Assembly: GCA_007116995.1 (NCBI GenBank)
Contig: SKHL01000309.1
Coordinates: 1 to 12,314 of the forward strand
Reading direction: 5' to 3'
Source of the DNA: Limnochordia bacterium
Lineage (GTDB): Bacteria > Bacillota > Limnochordia > Darwinibacteriales > DTU012
Length of the DNA stretch: 12,314 nt
The position numbers were made by a program, and so were the translations under genes. How positions within the stretch are numbered: the stretch's first letter is position 1; each line of letters opens with the position of its first letter. Below the pieces are notes generated by a model. The model had not been told where the DNA came from. It ran no database searches and saw nothing but the letters and a program-made list of their open reading frames with translations. Positions 1 through 6,338 of the stretch are shown piece after piece.

Positions 1-193
1 CTGGCGAGCTAAAGCTGCAATCACATTAGCCGGTCAGGGGGCAGTCAAAGCTGCTCAATCGCTAAGTGAACACGAGATACATTCCTTGTTAACTCAACTA
101 GTGGAAGCAGAAAACGCTTTTACCTGTCCACATGGACGTCCGATAATTGTCAAGCTAGAAGAATCCGAACTGTTAAGACGCTTTGGTAGGTGA
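1..193 (+). CDS. mutL: DNA mismatch repair protein MutL, C-terminal end (partial)
   Basis: The first 63 codons of an open frame cut by the window edge (codons begin at base 2, stop TGA 191-193). MutL is the ATPase/endonuclease that couples MutS mismatch recognition to strand removal. The visible piece is the end of the C-terminal dimerisation/endonuclease domain. It carries the motif CPHGRP (codons starting near 134), which helps form the metal site in MutL endonucleases, and it ends on the typical Phe-Gly-Arg. The adjacency to miaA, 4 nt downstream, matches the common mutSL-miaA order and supports the call. Nothing can be said about the ATPase domain, which lies outside the window. Confidence 0.93.
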   Translation, partial: WRAKAAITLAGQGAVKAAQSLSEHEIHSLLTQLVEAENAFTCPHGRPIIVKLEESELLRRFGR

Positions 194-197
194 TCAC

Positions 198-1151
198 TTG
201 AACAAGAACAGCCAGAACAAAATAGTGTTACTCGTGATTGTTGGTCCAACAGCTGTGGGTAAAACCCAATTATCTTTGGATCTCGCCTCTATTCTAGCTT
301 GCGAAATTGTTTCGGCCGATTCCATGCAAGTGTATCGCGGCATGGATATTGGAACGGCCAAACCATCAAACTACGAGAAAAAGGTAGTACCTCACCATCT
401 TCTAGATGTAGTAGAACCTGATCAACGTTTTACCGTAGCAGAGTACGTAGAGTTAGCCGGATCTGCAATAGTTGACATCCGAGTTAGAGACCGGTTGCCT
501 TTAGTTACTGGAGGAACCGGCCTCTATATCAATGCACTAACTGATGGATTCCTATTTCCCGATCAAGGTCGCAATCCTAAACTACGTGACAAGCTGAGTC
601 GGGAGTACGCCGATAATCCAAAAAAACTCCATGGTAGACTGCAAGCGGTGGATGCACAGGCTGCAGCAAAGCTGCACCCTAATGATACACGTCGGATTAT
701 CCGCGCATTAGAGGTGTATTACACAACAGGGCAACCAATCAGTGTGCTACAACAAAAAATGAGTGAGACAGAAGGAAAGTACACTGTGGTAAAAGTGGGA
801 TTAACTAGAGGGAGGGATACTCTCTATCGTCGTGTGGAGAAGCGGGTTGATGGTATGCTTGAGCAAGGTCTGATTCGAGAAGTGGGAGACTTACTTCAGA
901 AATACCCCTCCCAGCCCACAGCTCTACAGGCAATCGGTTATAAAGAAATAGCCTTATTCTTACAAGATGTTATTACCTTAGACGAAGCAGTCTACTTAAT
1001 CAAGCGAGATACACGTCGGTATGCTAAGCGACAGCTATCTTGGTTTCGTCGGGATTCCCGGATTCATTGGTATAATCTAGACGAGGTTAGCCAGGCTGAA
1101 GTAGTAGATTCTGTCATAGAACAAGTGAATCAGCAACTGAAGAACCACTAA
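198..1151 (+). CDS. miaA: tRNA dimethylallyltransferase MiaA
   Basis: MiaA transfers a dimethylallyl group from DMAPP to N6 of adenosine 37 in tRNAs that read codons starting with U. The protein is about 317 aa, the usual size. Visible motifs are the P-loop GPTAVGKT at about residues 16-23, the DSMQVYRGMDIGTAKP segment just after it (catalytic Asp near residue 41), GGTGLYINAL, QAIGYKE and the C-terminal DTRRYAKRQLSWFRR. The frame is open from a TTG at 183, but I choose the TTG at 198. AGGTGA at 188-193 pairs with the 16S tail at suitable spacing for 198, while 183 has no ribosome site and lies inside mutL. The gene follows mutL by 4 nt, so it is probably cotranscribed and translationally coupled. 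Its stop codon lies in the loop of a terminator hairpin. No hfq gene follows, although hfq is a frequent neighbour. Confidence 0.96.
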   Translation: MNKNSQNKIVLLVIVGPTAVGKTQLSLDLASILACEIVSADSMQVYRGMDIGTAKPSNYEKKVVPHHLLDVVEPDQRFTVAEYVELAGSAIVDIRVRDRLPLVTGGTGLYINALTDGFLFPDQGRNPKLRDKLSREYADNPKKLHGRLQAVDAQAAAKLHPNDTRRIIRALEVYYTTGQPISVLQQKMSETEGKYTVVKVGLTRGRDTLYRRVEKRVDGMLEQGLIREVGDLLQKYPSQPTALQAIGYKEIALFLQDVITLDEAVYLIKRDTRRYAKRQLSWFRRDSRIHWYNLDEVSQAEVVDSVIEQVNQQLKNH

Positions 1152-1168
1152 TATGGTTCTTCTTTTTT
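1139..1168 (+). terminator. Rho-independent terminator after miaA
   Basis: A perfect 9-bp stem, GAAGAACCA (1139-1147) with TGGTTCTTC (1154-1162), closes a 6-nt loop and is followed by six T at 1163-1168. The miaA TAA stop (1149-1151) sits in the loop, so translation to the end of miaA would compete with folding. It suggests that spoVK and the genes after it need their own promoter. Confidence 0.8.
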
Positions 1169-1251
1169 ATTTCTCTCATCTTAAGAACAATTTGCACACT
1201 CACTGCGTATATATAGTAGATAAGGGAGTCTACCTGTTTGAGGTGATTATA

Positions 1252-2214
1252 ATGGCCAAGGACTTAAACGCATTCCGTAATGAGCGAATTCTTACTTTAG
1301 TTGAGCAGGGGGAGATAACTATTTGTGAAGCGTTTATCATGATGCGGAAATCATCATCGCCAACTACTAAAGGGGATGTAGAGATTTCAAGGGAGGAGCG
1401 TATCGCCCAAATCCAACGGGAGCTTTCTCTGCTAATCGGATTAAAGTCTGTTAAGCAACTTATTCAAGAAATCCAAGCTTTCGTGGAAATCCAACAGCGA
1501 CGCATTTCTGTTAAGCTTAATTCCGAACCTGTGGTACTACACATGATTTTTAAGGGGAATCCTGGGACGGGAAAAACAACAGTTGCACGTATTATAGGTA
1601 AACTTTTTCGAGAAATGGGCGTATTAAGTAAAGGACATATTATTGAGGTTGAGCGAGCAGACTTAGTAGCAGAATACATCGGGCAAACAGCACAACGAAC
1701 TAGAGAACAGCTACGAAAGGCCTACGGTGGTATACTTTTCATTGACGAAGCCTATTCCTTAGCTCGAGGTGGAGAAAAAGATTTTGGCAAGGAGTCTATC
1801 GACACTATGGTAAAAGCTATGGAAGATCAACGGTCTGATTTAATCATTATACTAGCTGGATATTCCAAACCAATGGAGGATTTCCTGCAGACAAATCCCG
1901 GGCTAAATTCGCGGTTTCCAATTGCCATTGACTTTCCCGATTACTCTGCATTCGAGTTATTTAAAATTGCCGAAGGCATGTTAAAGCAGAGAGACTATCA
2001 GTTGAATAAGGCAGCCCGGCGCAAGTTGTTTCGTATTATTGAAGACATGAAGAAGAAAGATCAGTCTAACTTCGGAAATGCCCGCGAGATACGTAACTTA
2101 ATTGAGAAATCCATTCGCAAACAAGCCGTCCGTCTTGTTAAGAAACAGCAATCATCACGTACGGATTTAATGGAAATTAGTAATGAAGACATTGGGGAGG
2201 TGCTCGAAGTATGA
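1252..2214 (+). CDS. spoVK: Stage V sporulation protein K, AAA+ ATPase
   Basis: A CbxX/CfxQ-type AAA+ ATPase of 320 aa, close to the 322 aa of B. subtilis SpoVK, which is needed for late spore maturation in the mother cell. Its biochemical substrate is not established. Motifs are Walker A GNPGTGKT (residues 102-109), Walker B ILFIDEA (161-167), the sensor segment LILAGY-like IIILAGY (198-204), the arginine-finger region NSRFP (219-223) and the family stretch ARGGEKDFGKE (171-181). The frame is open from 1153, but ATG 1252 is preferred because AGGTGAT at 1241-1247 is well spaced from it. The extra 33 codons upstream overlap the miaA terminator. The N-terminal 35 residues form a short predicted helical segment (ILTLVEQGEITICEAF) unlike the B. 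subtilis protein. The stop overlaps the next gene as ATGA. I could not fix a promoter in 1169-1240; an AT-rich TATATATAG stretch near 1208-1216 is only suggestive. Confidence 0.93.
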   Translation: MAKDLNAFRNERILTLVEQGEITICEAFIMMRKSSSPTTKGDVEISREERIAQIQRELSLLIGLKSVKQLIQEIQAFVEIQQRRISVKLNSEPVVLHMIFKGNPGTGKTTVARIIGKLFREMGVLSKGHIIEVERADLVAEYIGQTAQRTREQLRKAYGGILFIDEAYSLARGGEKDFGKESIDTMVKAMEDQRSDLIIILAGYSKPMEDFLQTNPGLNSRFPIAIDFPDYSAFELFKIAEGMLKQRDYQLNKAARRKLFRIIEDMKKKDQSNFGNAREIRNLIEKSIRKQAVRLVKKQQSSRTDLMEISNEDIGEVLEV

Positions 2215-2819
2215 AGCGAGTGATCATACTAGGGCAGGCCAATGTAGGAAAGACCTTGTTTACCTTAAACTTCGCTGATTACTTGGGGGCAAAAACAATC
2301 AATCTATCTTTTCAAGATAGTCAACGAGGGTCCTATACCCGCACGATTAGTGTTAAAGATGCCGTAGATCTATTGGTTAGTGATAAGCCCCATCATACTC
2401 GTTGTCTTCAATCCGCTGTGCTACAGATTCCCTGGGGCAAAGGAGTTAAGCACTTTGAGATTATGGATTCGGCTGGATTAATAGATGGAATTCATGAGAA
2501 TGAACCTATCAGACGAGCCATGGCCCAAACCCTAGCTACTGTTCGCCAAGCGGAGATGATTCTCCATATTTTTGATTGTAATAGAATCGCAAAACAGGAT
2601 ATCTTACACGGAGTCGCTGAAGTAGATTACCAAGTAGCCCAGTTTGGCCAATTACGGGCTGGGTATGGTGTCTTAGCCAATAAATTTGACTTGCCACAGG
2701 CCAAGGAAGGGTTTGACAAGCTATGCCAGGAGTTCCCTGGTCACTGTATTATGCCTATTTCGGCCTTATACAAGCAGGGATTTAGGGAGGTGCGAGATTT
2801 TGTTAAACGACAGCTTTGA
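2211..2819 (+). CDS. Small Era/HflX-like GTPase, single G domain
   Basis: A P-loop GTPase of 202 aa made almost entirely of one G domain. The G motifs are all visible: G1 GQANVGKT (residues 8-15), a Thr in the SYTRTISV segment as possible G2 (41-48), G3 DSAG (86-89), G4 NKFD (157-160) and G5 SAL (184-186). The family is TRAFAC, nearest in feel to Era, EngA or HflX. It lacks the KH domain of Era and the N-terminal domain of HflX, so neither name is safe. ATG 2211 overlaps the spoVK stop (ATGA) and has GGGGAGGTG at 2194-2202, so it is coupled to spoVK. B. subtilis has hflX at this position after spoVK, which makes functional replacement conceivable. Its end overlaps the next gene by 20 nt, pointing to joint function with that membrane protein. 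Exact role unknown. Confidence 0.85.
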   Translation: MKRVIILGQANVGKTLFTLNFADYLGAKTINLSFQDSQRGSYTRTISVKDAVDLLVSDKPHHTRCLQSAVLQIPWGKGVKHFEIMDSAGLIDGIHENEPIRRAMAQTLATVRQAEMILHIFDCNRIAKQDILHGVAEVDYQVAQFGQLRAGYGVLANKFDLPQAKEGFDKLCQEFPGHCIMPISALYKQGFREVRDFVKRQL

Positions 2820-3390
2820 TCCTATTGCTAATTTAGCTAGCATTACTGCGATCTTTCTCACCGGGTTAGTAGTAAAAACAATGGATGACTTTCTCGATGA
2901 GGAAAACCCCCTAGAATCTGGTGTGTTTGCGTATCTAGGCAGAAGTAGCTATGTATATGGTCTGTTTACTTTGCTCATTGCTAGCGCATTAGATTTTTCT
3001 GTGACGTTTTCTCTGTTTTCTGCCTGCTATATCCTGGGTATGTTCACAAGCTCTACAATGAAACTACCATCGGGCTTAACAGGTTGGGTGGAATCCTTAA
3101 TTGTCTTGTTCACTTGTATTTATATAACTGGATTTTTGGTCACACTTTGGTCTTTATTAATCATTATTTCTATTCAATTATTGGATGATTGGATGGATTA
3201 TCACACTGATCTGCTTCATCATGCAACCAATTATGTAAGACTGCTCGGACGAGAACCTGCAATTCTTCTATTTTTCCTGACTCTATACTCAAGTGTACTA
3301 CTACAACCATTCCTATCTGTGACCGTGTTTTGTGCTGCATTGATTATCTCTGAAGGCGTCTTCACATGTATCTCGTACCCTTCTCGTTAA
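2800..3390 (+). CDS. Multi-pass membrane protein with two DDxxD motifs, possibly UbiA-like
   Basis: A hydrophobic protein of 196 aa with roughly six predicted membrane segments. I place the start at TTG 2800: the GGGAGGTG at 2785-2792 is 7 nt upstream, and the longer frame back to 2686 would only run through the GTPase gene. Two acidic motifs stand out. VVKTMDDFLDEE (residues 24-35) gives D29, D30, D33, E34 and E35. IQLLDDWMDYHTD (125-137) gives D129, D130, D133 and D137. Each is next to a hydrophobic segment and they are about 100 residues apart. This recalls the paired Asp motifs with which UbiA-superfamily prenyltransferases bind Mg-diphosphate, but the first motif lacks the usual Asn and the protein is about 100 aa shorter than UbiA. 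I therefore call it UbiA-like only as an inference. It overlaps the GTPase gene by 20 nt. Confidence 0.75.
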   Translation: MLNDSFDPIANLASITAIFLTGLVVKTMDDFLDEENPLESGVFAYLGRSSYVYGLFTLLIASALDFSVTFSLFSACYILGMFTSSTMKLPSGLTGWVESLIVLFTCIYITGFLVTLWSLLIIISIQLLDDWMDYHTDLLHHATNYVRLLGREPAILLFFLTLYSSVLLQPFLSVTVFCAALIISEGVFTCISYPSR

Positions 3391-3474
3391 ACGAGCGGGT
3401 CCCATTGTTCTTATGGTATCAGCTAAGGTAATTCTTTTTTATAGAGAACTTTATTGAAAGGATGACGAGGCAAA

Positions 3475-3714
3475 ATGGAAATTAGTTTTTTTGATTTATA
3501 TAGCCTAGTGCTATTCGCTAGTGCCCTTTGTTCCTTTCTATTAGGATACAGGCGGGGGAAAAAGATAGGGCAGGCCCAGGGGAGTGCTACAACTACACTG
3601 AAATTAAAGGAGCAAAGTCTAGCTAGAGGGTATTGTATTTTATGTTCCTCTCAGCAGGATTTACGCTCTGATATAGCGAATACATATTCATGTTATCGAG
3701 AGGAGGAACAATAA
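3475..3714 (+). CDS. Small single-pass membrane protein with CxxC
   Basis: A 79-aa protein that I cannot name. Residues 5-24 form one hydrophobic membrane segment, followed by a positive stretch YRRGKKIG (25-32), so the N-terminus is probably outside and the tail cytoplasmic. The tail has a CxxC pair, C54-I-L-C57, in GYCILC, which could bind a metal or be redox active, and a third Cys at 73. ATG 3475 is preceded by GAGG at 3467-3470 and AAGGA near 3458-3462. The gene starts 84 nt after the previous one, where no convincing promoter is seen, and its last codons carry the strong ribosome site of the following MFS gene. Coding status rests on start, ribosome site, packing and sensible protein layout. 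Confidence 0.7.
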   Translation: MEISFFDLYSLVLFASALCSFLLGYRRGKKIGQAQGSATTTLKLKEQSLARGYCILCSSQQDLRSDIANTYSCYREEEQ

Positions 3715-4871
3715 TTACGTCACTAACCAATGGTTCTTTTTTAGGGTTATTCTTATTTGGATTCATATATACGATTGTGGGACCTGCTTTGCCATTTCTG
3801 ATTGAGGATTTTGGTCTCTCCCTAACCCAAGCGGGTTTCATCTATTCCTTACGAGGCATGGGAATGATTGGGGCTGTACTACTCGCTGGAGTAGTCTCAG
3901 ATATTATCGGTTATCGTAAAGTAATTCTAGCTGGTATATTACTATGGGCATTGGGACTGCTAATCTTTTCCTTCTCTCAATCCTCCGTTCTAGCCTTAGC
4001 CATCTGGCCTATAATTGGATTCGGCTTTGGCGTTTTAGATACAGGATTAAATGCGTTGGTTGCAGAGGTTAATGAGAACAAGGGAGCTGCACTTAACCGA
4101 TTACACTTCTGGTTTGGTGCTGGAGCTTTTTCCGGACCTCTATTTGCCGGAGTGATCTTAACGTATTTTCATTGGCGCACTCTATTTGTAATCAGTGCAT
4201 TTATGGTTGTACTATATTTTTTTCAGATGTCGCGCCTGCAATACCCATCATCTCCCCAACAAGGGAGTTCGCCCTGGGTTAATATGCGCCACATCTGGAG
4301 TGTCTGGATTATCTTATTAGGAGTTTTAACCTTTGGATATACTGGAATCGGCACTACCTTTATGGGTTGGATTAATACGCACCTTACCCAATCCCTCAGT
4401 TTAAGTACATGGCTTGCATCCACGATTTTAGCCATCTACAGTATTGGACTATCACTAGGGCGGTTAATCTCAAGTTTTATCGCCGAGCGAGTGCAATATG
4501 AGAAAATGCTGGTAATTAGCACTCTTTTCTCATTAGGAGCAGCGATGATCGCTGTATTTAGTACCCATCCAAGCTGGGTGGCTCTAGGTTTTGGTCTAAC
4601 AGGGTTATTTTTTGCTGCAATTCTACCTATGAGTCTAGCCATTGGTGCGAAACGTTTTCCGCTATTAACCGGTACAGTTACAGGGTTATTGATTACCTTT
4701 GGATCCCTGGGCCGTACCATTCTGCCTGGTGTAGTAGGTGTGGTAGCTGATTATCAGAGTCTTAGTCTTGGACTGCAATTAATGTTAATTGTCATCCTAG
4801 CTATGGGCGTCTCAGCTATAGCCTTAACGACTTTTGCGAGAAAATATGAAGGAGTAGACACCACTATATGA
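3690..4871 (+). CDS. MFS transporter
   Basis: A major facilitator superfamily permease of about 390 aa with around twelve hydrophobic segments. Motif A appears as GVVSDIIGYRK in the loop after the second segment. The segment GFGVLDTGLNALVAEV, and after it NRLHFWFGAGAFSGP, resembles the sugar-permease (FucP-like) or multidrug branches, but the substrate cannot be read from sequence. The start is uncertain. ATG 3690 has no clear ribosome site. The excellent GAGAGGAGG at 3698-3706 lies inside the frame and is 7 nt before an in-frame ATT (3714) and 4 nt before ATA (3711), with no ATG, GTG or TTG at that place. I give 3690 as the conservative boundary. The stop overlaps the next gene as ATGA (4868-4871), so the transporter and the PLP enzyme are probably made together. 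Confidence 0.9.
   Translation: MLSRGGTIITSLTNGSFLGLFLFGFIYTIVGPALPFLIEDFGLSLTQAGFIYSLRGMGMIGAVLLAGVVSDIIGYRKVILAGILLWALGLLIFSFSQSSVLALAIWPIIGFGFGVLDTGLNALVAEVNENKGAALNRLHFWFGAGAFSGPLFAGVILTYFHWRTLFVISAFMVVLYFFQMSRLQYPSSPQQGSSPWVNMRHIWSVWIILLGVLTFGYTGIGTTFMGWINTHLTQSLSLSTWLASTILAIYSIGLSLGRLISSFIAERVQYEKMLVISTLFSLGAAMIAVFSTHPSWVALGFGLTGLFFAAILPMSLAIGAKRFPLLTGTVTGLLITFGSLGRTILPGVVGVVADYQSLSLGLQLMLIVILAMGVSAIALTTFARKYEGVDTTI
3698..3706 (+). promoter_or_regulatory. Ribosome binding site inside the MFS reading frame
   Basis: GAGAGGAGG is a near-ideal Shine-Dalgarno sequence, and the only good one near the MFS start. It is downstream of the only conventional in-frame start (ATG 3690) and correctly placed for ATT 3714. 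It also overlaps the last codons of the preceding small gene, whose stop TAA is at 3712-3714. It therefore decides between an ordinary start and a rare ATT start. Confidence 0.6.
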
Positions 4872-6082
4872 ATGCTGTCCTAGAAGCCAAGAGGAGTTTA
4901 CAAAAAGAGTACCAGCAACTGGAGGACGTTAGATACCTGAACCAAAAAAAGGTATTATCCGCTTACCAATCTGAACGAGTTGGAGCTCATTGCTTTACGA
5001 ACTCGACTGGATATGGATATGATGACGCAGGCAGGGCATGCTTAGAAGGAGTCTTCTCCACAGTATTCAAAGGAGATGCTGCTCTAGTGCGTCCGCAAAT
5101 CGTGTCTGGAACGCATGCCATTACGTTATGCTTAGCCTTATTGAACCCAGGAGATCAGCTGGTTTCTCTCAGTGGCCAGCCCTACGATTCACTCCTGCCG
5201 GTAATTGGAACAAAAGGGAGTTCAACCCGTTCTTTGCTGAAACGAGGCATCCATTACAAGGAAGCTCCTCTTGACGTTAATGGGCGGTTAGATTTTGAGC
5301 GAATTCGAGCTTCTGTGACTATGGATACAAAAATGACTATGATCCAACGATCACGAGGGTATAGCTGGAGACCGTCCATATCCATAGAGGAAATTAATCA
5401 AGCATTCAAGATTGTAAAGGACTGTAATCCGAGCTGCATTTGCTTTGTCGATAATTGTTATGGTGAATTTGTGGAGGCTAGGGAACCTATTGAAGTAGGG
5501 GCAAATCTCATCGCAGGAAGCTTAATTAAGAATCCTGGCGGAACCCTAGCTCCTAGTGGGGGATACATCGTTGGCGACAGTAGGCTAGTGCAGGAGTGTG
5601 CTGAATGTCTCACTGCACCGGGCTTAGGTGGAAAGGTAGGACCTACCTTTGGTTTAATCCGGCCTCTGCTGCAAGGTTTCTACCTGGCTCCGCATATTGT
5701 GGGAGAAGCTCTCCAAGGGGCCATGTTAGCCGCTCAGGTATTCCATGGACAAGGATATCCCGTTTCGCCCTTGGCAAGAGAGCCACGTACAGACATTATT
5801 CAAGCGATCCAGATGGACTCCAAAGCGCGCTTATTAGCCTTCTGTCGGGGTATTCAAAAGGCATCGCCCATCGATTCTCAGTTCTTACCAATACCTGATT
5901 CAATGCCCGGCTATGAGGATCCAGTGGTTATGGCTGGTGGAACCTTCATTCAAGGATCTTCCATCGAACTAAGTGCTGATGCACCGCTACGCTCTCCCTA
6001 TATCGTATACCTACAGGGAGGAATGTGCATTGAACAAGTAGAACTTGGTATTGAGTCAATCCTTACTGAGTTACAAGCTTGA
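4868..6082 (+). CDS. ynbB: PLP-dependent enzyme, YnbB / methionine gamma-lyase-like (aluminium resistance family)
   Basis: A 404-aa fold-type I PLP enzyme of the family annotated as methionine gamma-lyase family or aluminium resistance protein, represented by B. subtilis YnbB. Recognisable parts are FTNSTGYGYDDAGR (residues 43-56), RPQIVSGTHAI (75-85), LSGQPYDSLLPVIG (101-114), the cofactor-ring Asp in CFVDNCYGEF (Asp195) and the PLP-binding Lys221 in GSLIKNPGGTLAPSGGY. The C-terminal part has the GGTFIQGSSIELSADAP segment typical of the family. The reaction in vivo is not settled. The gene begins at ATG 4868, overlapping the MFS stop; AAGGAG at 4849-4854 is rather far (13 nt), consistent with translational coupling. 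In B. subtilis ynbB follows spoVK and hflX, so its place here is conserved, with the transporter as an added partner. Confidence 0.9.
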   Translation: MNAVLEAKRSLQKEYQQLEDVRYLNQKKVLSAYQSERVGAHCFTNSTGYGYDDAGRACLEGVFSTVFKGDAALVRPQIVSGTHAITLCLALLNPGDQLVSLSGQPYDSLLPVIGTKGSSTRSLLKRGIHYKEAPLDVNGRLDFERIRASVTMDTKMTMIQRSRGYSWRPSISIEEINQAFKIVKDCNPSCICFVDNCYGEFVEAREPIEVGANLIAGSLIKNPGGTLAPSGGYIVGDSRLVQECAECLTAPGLGGKVGPTFGLIRPLLQGFYLAPHIVGEALQGAMLAAQVFHGQGYPVSPLAREPRTDIIQAIQMDSKARLLAFCRGIQKASPIDSQFLPIPDSMPGYEDPVVMAGGTFIQGSSIELSADAPLRSPYIVYLQGGMCIEQVELGIESILTELQA

Positions 6083-6165
6083 CTTTTCTAGTAAATCTGC
6101 TGTCATGCAAGATAATCTAGTTATGTCTGTGCGAATGGAGTAAAAAAAAAGGGGCAAAGAACTGA

Positions 6166-6282
6166 ATGAAAAATAATGCTTTAGGTCGTCATATTCTATG
6201 CGAAGCATATGGGTGTGATCCTGTAACGAATAACCTTGTATCCATCACCTGGATGGATACAGGGTTTTTTGTACGTATGTAG
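6166..6282 (+). pseudogene. SpeD-like N-terminal fragment, 38-codon ORF reading through a terminator
   Basis: An ORF of 38 codons, ATG 6166 to TAG 6280-6282. Residues 6-18, LGRHILCEAYGCD, match the strongly conserved start of bacterial S-adenosylmethionine decarboxylase (SpeD), which makes decarboxylated AdoMet for spermidine synthesis. The resemblance stops at about residue 22. The rest of SpeD (over 100 aa, including the self-cleaving Ser and the His/Cys residues that follow it) is not present in any frame downstream. The last 16 codons are formed by a terminator hairpin. AAAGGGG at 6148-6154 is an 11-nt-spaced ribosome site, so it may still be translated. It is either the stump of a deleted speD gene or a short leader ORF derived from one. 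The match is seen by eye and not scored. Confidence 0.6.
6234..6270 (+). terminator. Strong rho-independent terminator upstream of sigH
   Basis: A 13-bp stem with one G-T pair, CCTTGTATCCATC (6234-6246) and GATGGATACAGGG (6252-6264), has a 5-nt loop and six T at 6265-6270. It lies inside the SpeD-like mini-ORF and ends the ynbB transcript or a short leader transcript before sigH. Confidence 0.85.
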
Positions 6283-6296
6283 CAGGAGATTATACT
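6269..6296 (+). promoter_or_regulatory. Candidate sigma-A promoter for sigH
   Basis: TTGTAC (6269-6274), a 16-nt spacer and TATACT (6291-6296) stand about 40 nt before the sigH start, right after the terminator. The -35 box is moderate and the -10 good. It fits the need for a new promoter after the terminator, but it is a by-eye match. Confidence 0.45.
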
Positions 6297-6338
6297 CTAA
6301 TGTAGAAGTAGTACAGAACATTATTAAGGAGGAAAGAT

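Noticed and set aside
1192..1220. TTGCAC with TATAGT as a sigma-A promoter for spoVK
   Set aside because: The spacer would be only 14 nt, too short; spoVK would more likely use a sporulation sigma factor, and no clear box was found.
5038..5274. Second-frame ORFs within ynbB (also 5605-5898)
   Set aside because: Fully inside a conserved PLP enzyme gene in another frame, without ribosome sites.
6079..6106. TTGACT-N16-TGTCAT as a promoter for the SpeD-like ORF
   Set aside because: The -35 is good, but the -10 is poor and the -35 overlaps the ynbB stop codon; not strong enough to list.
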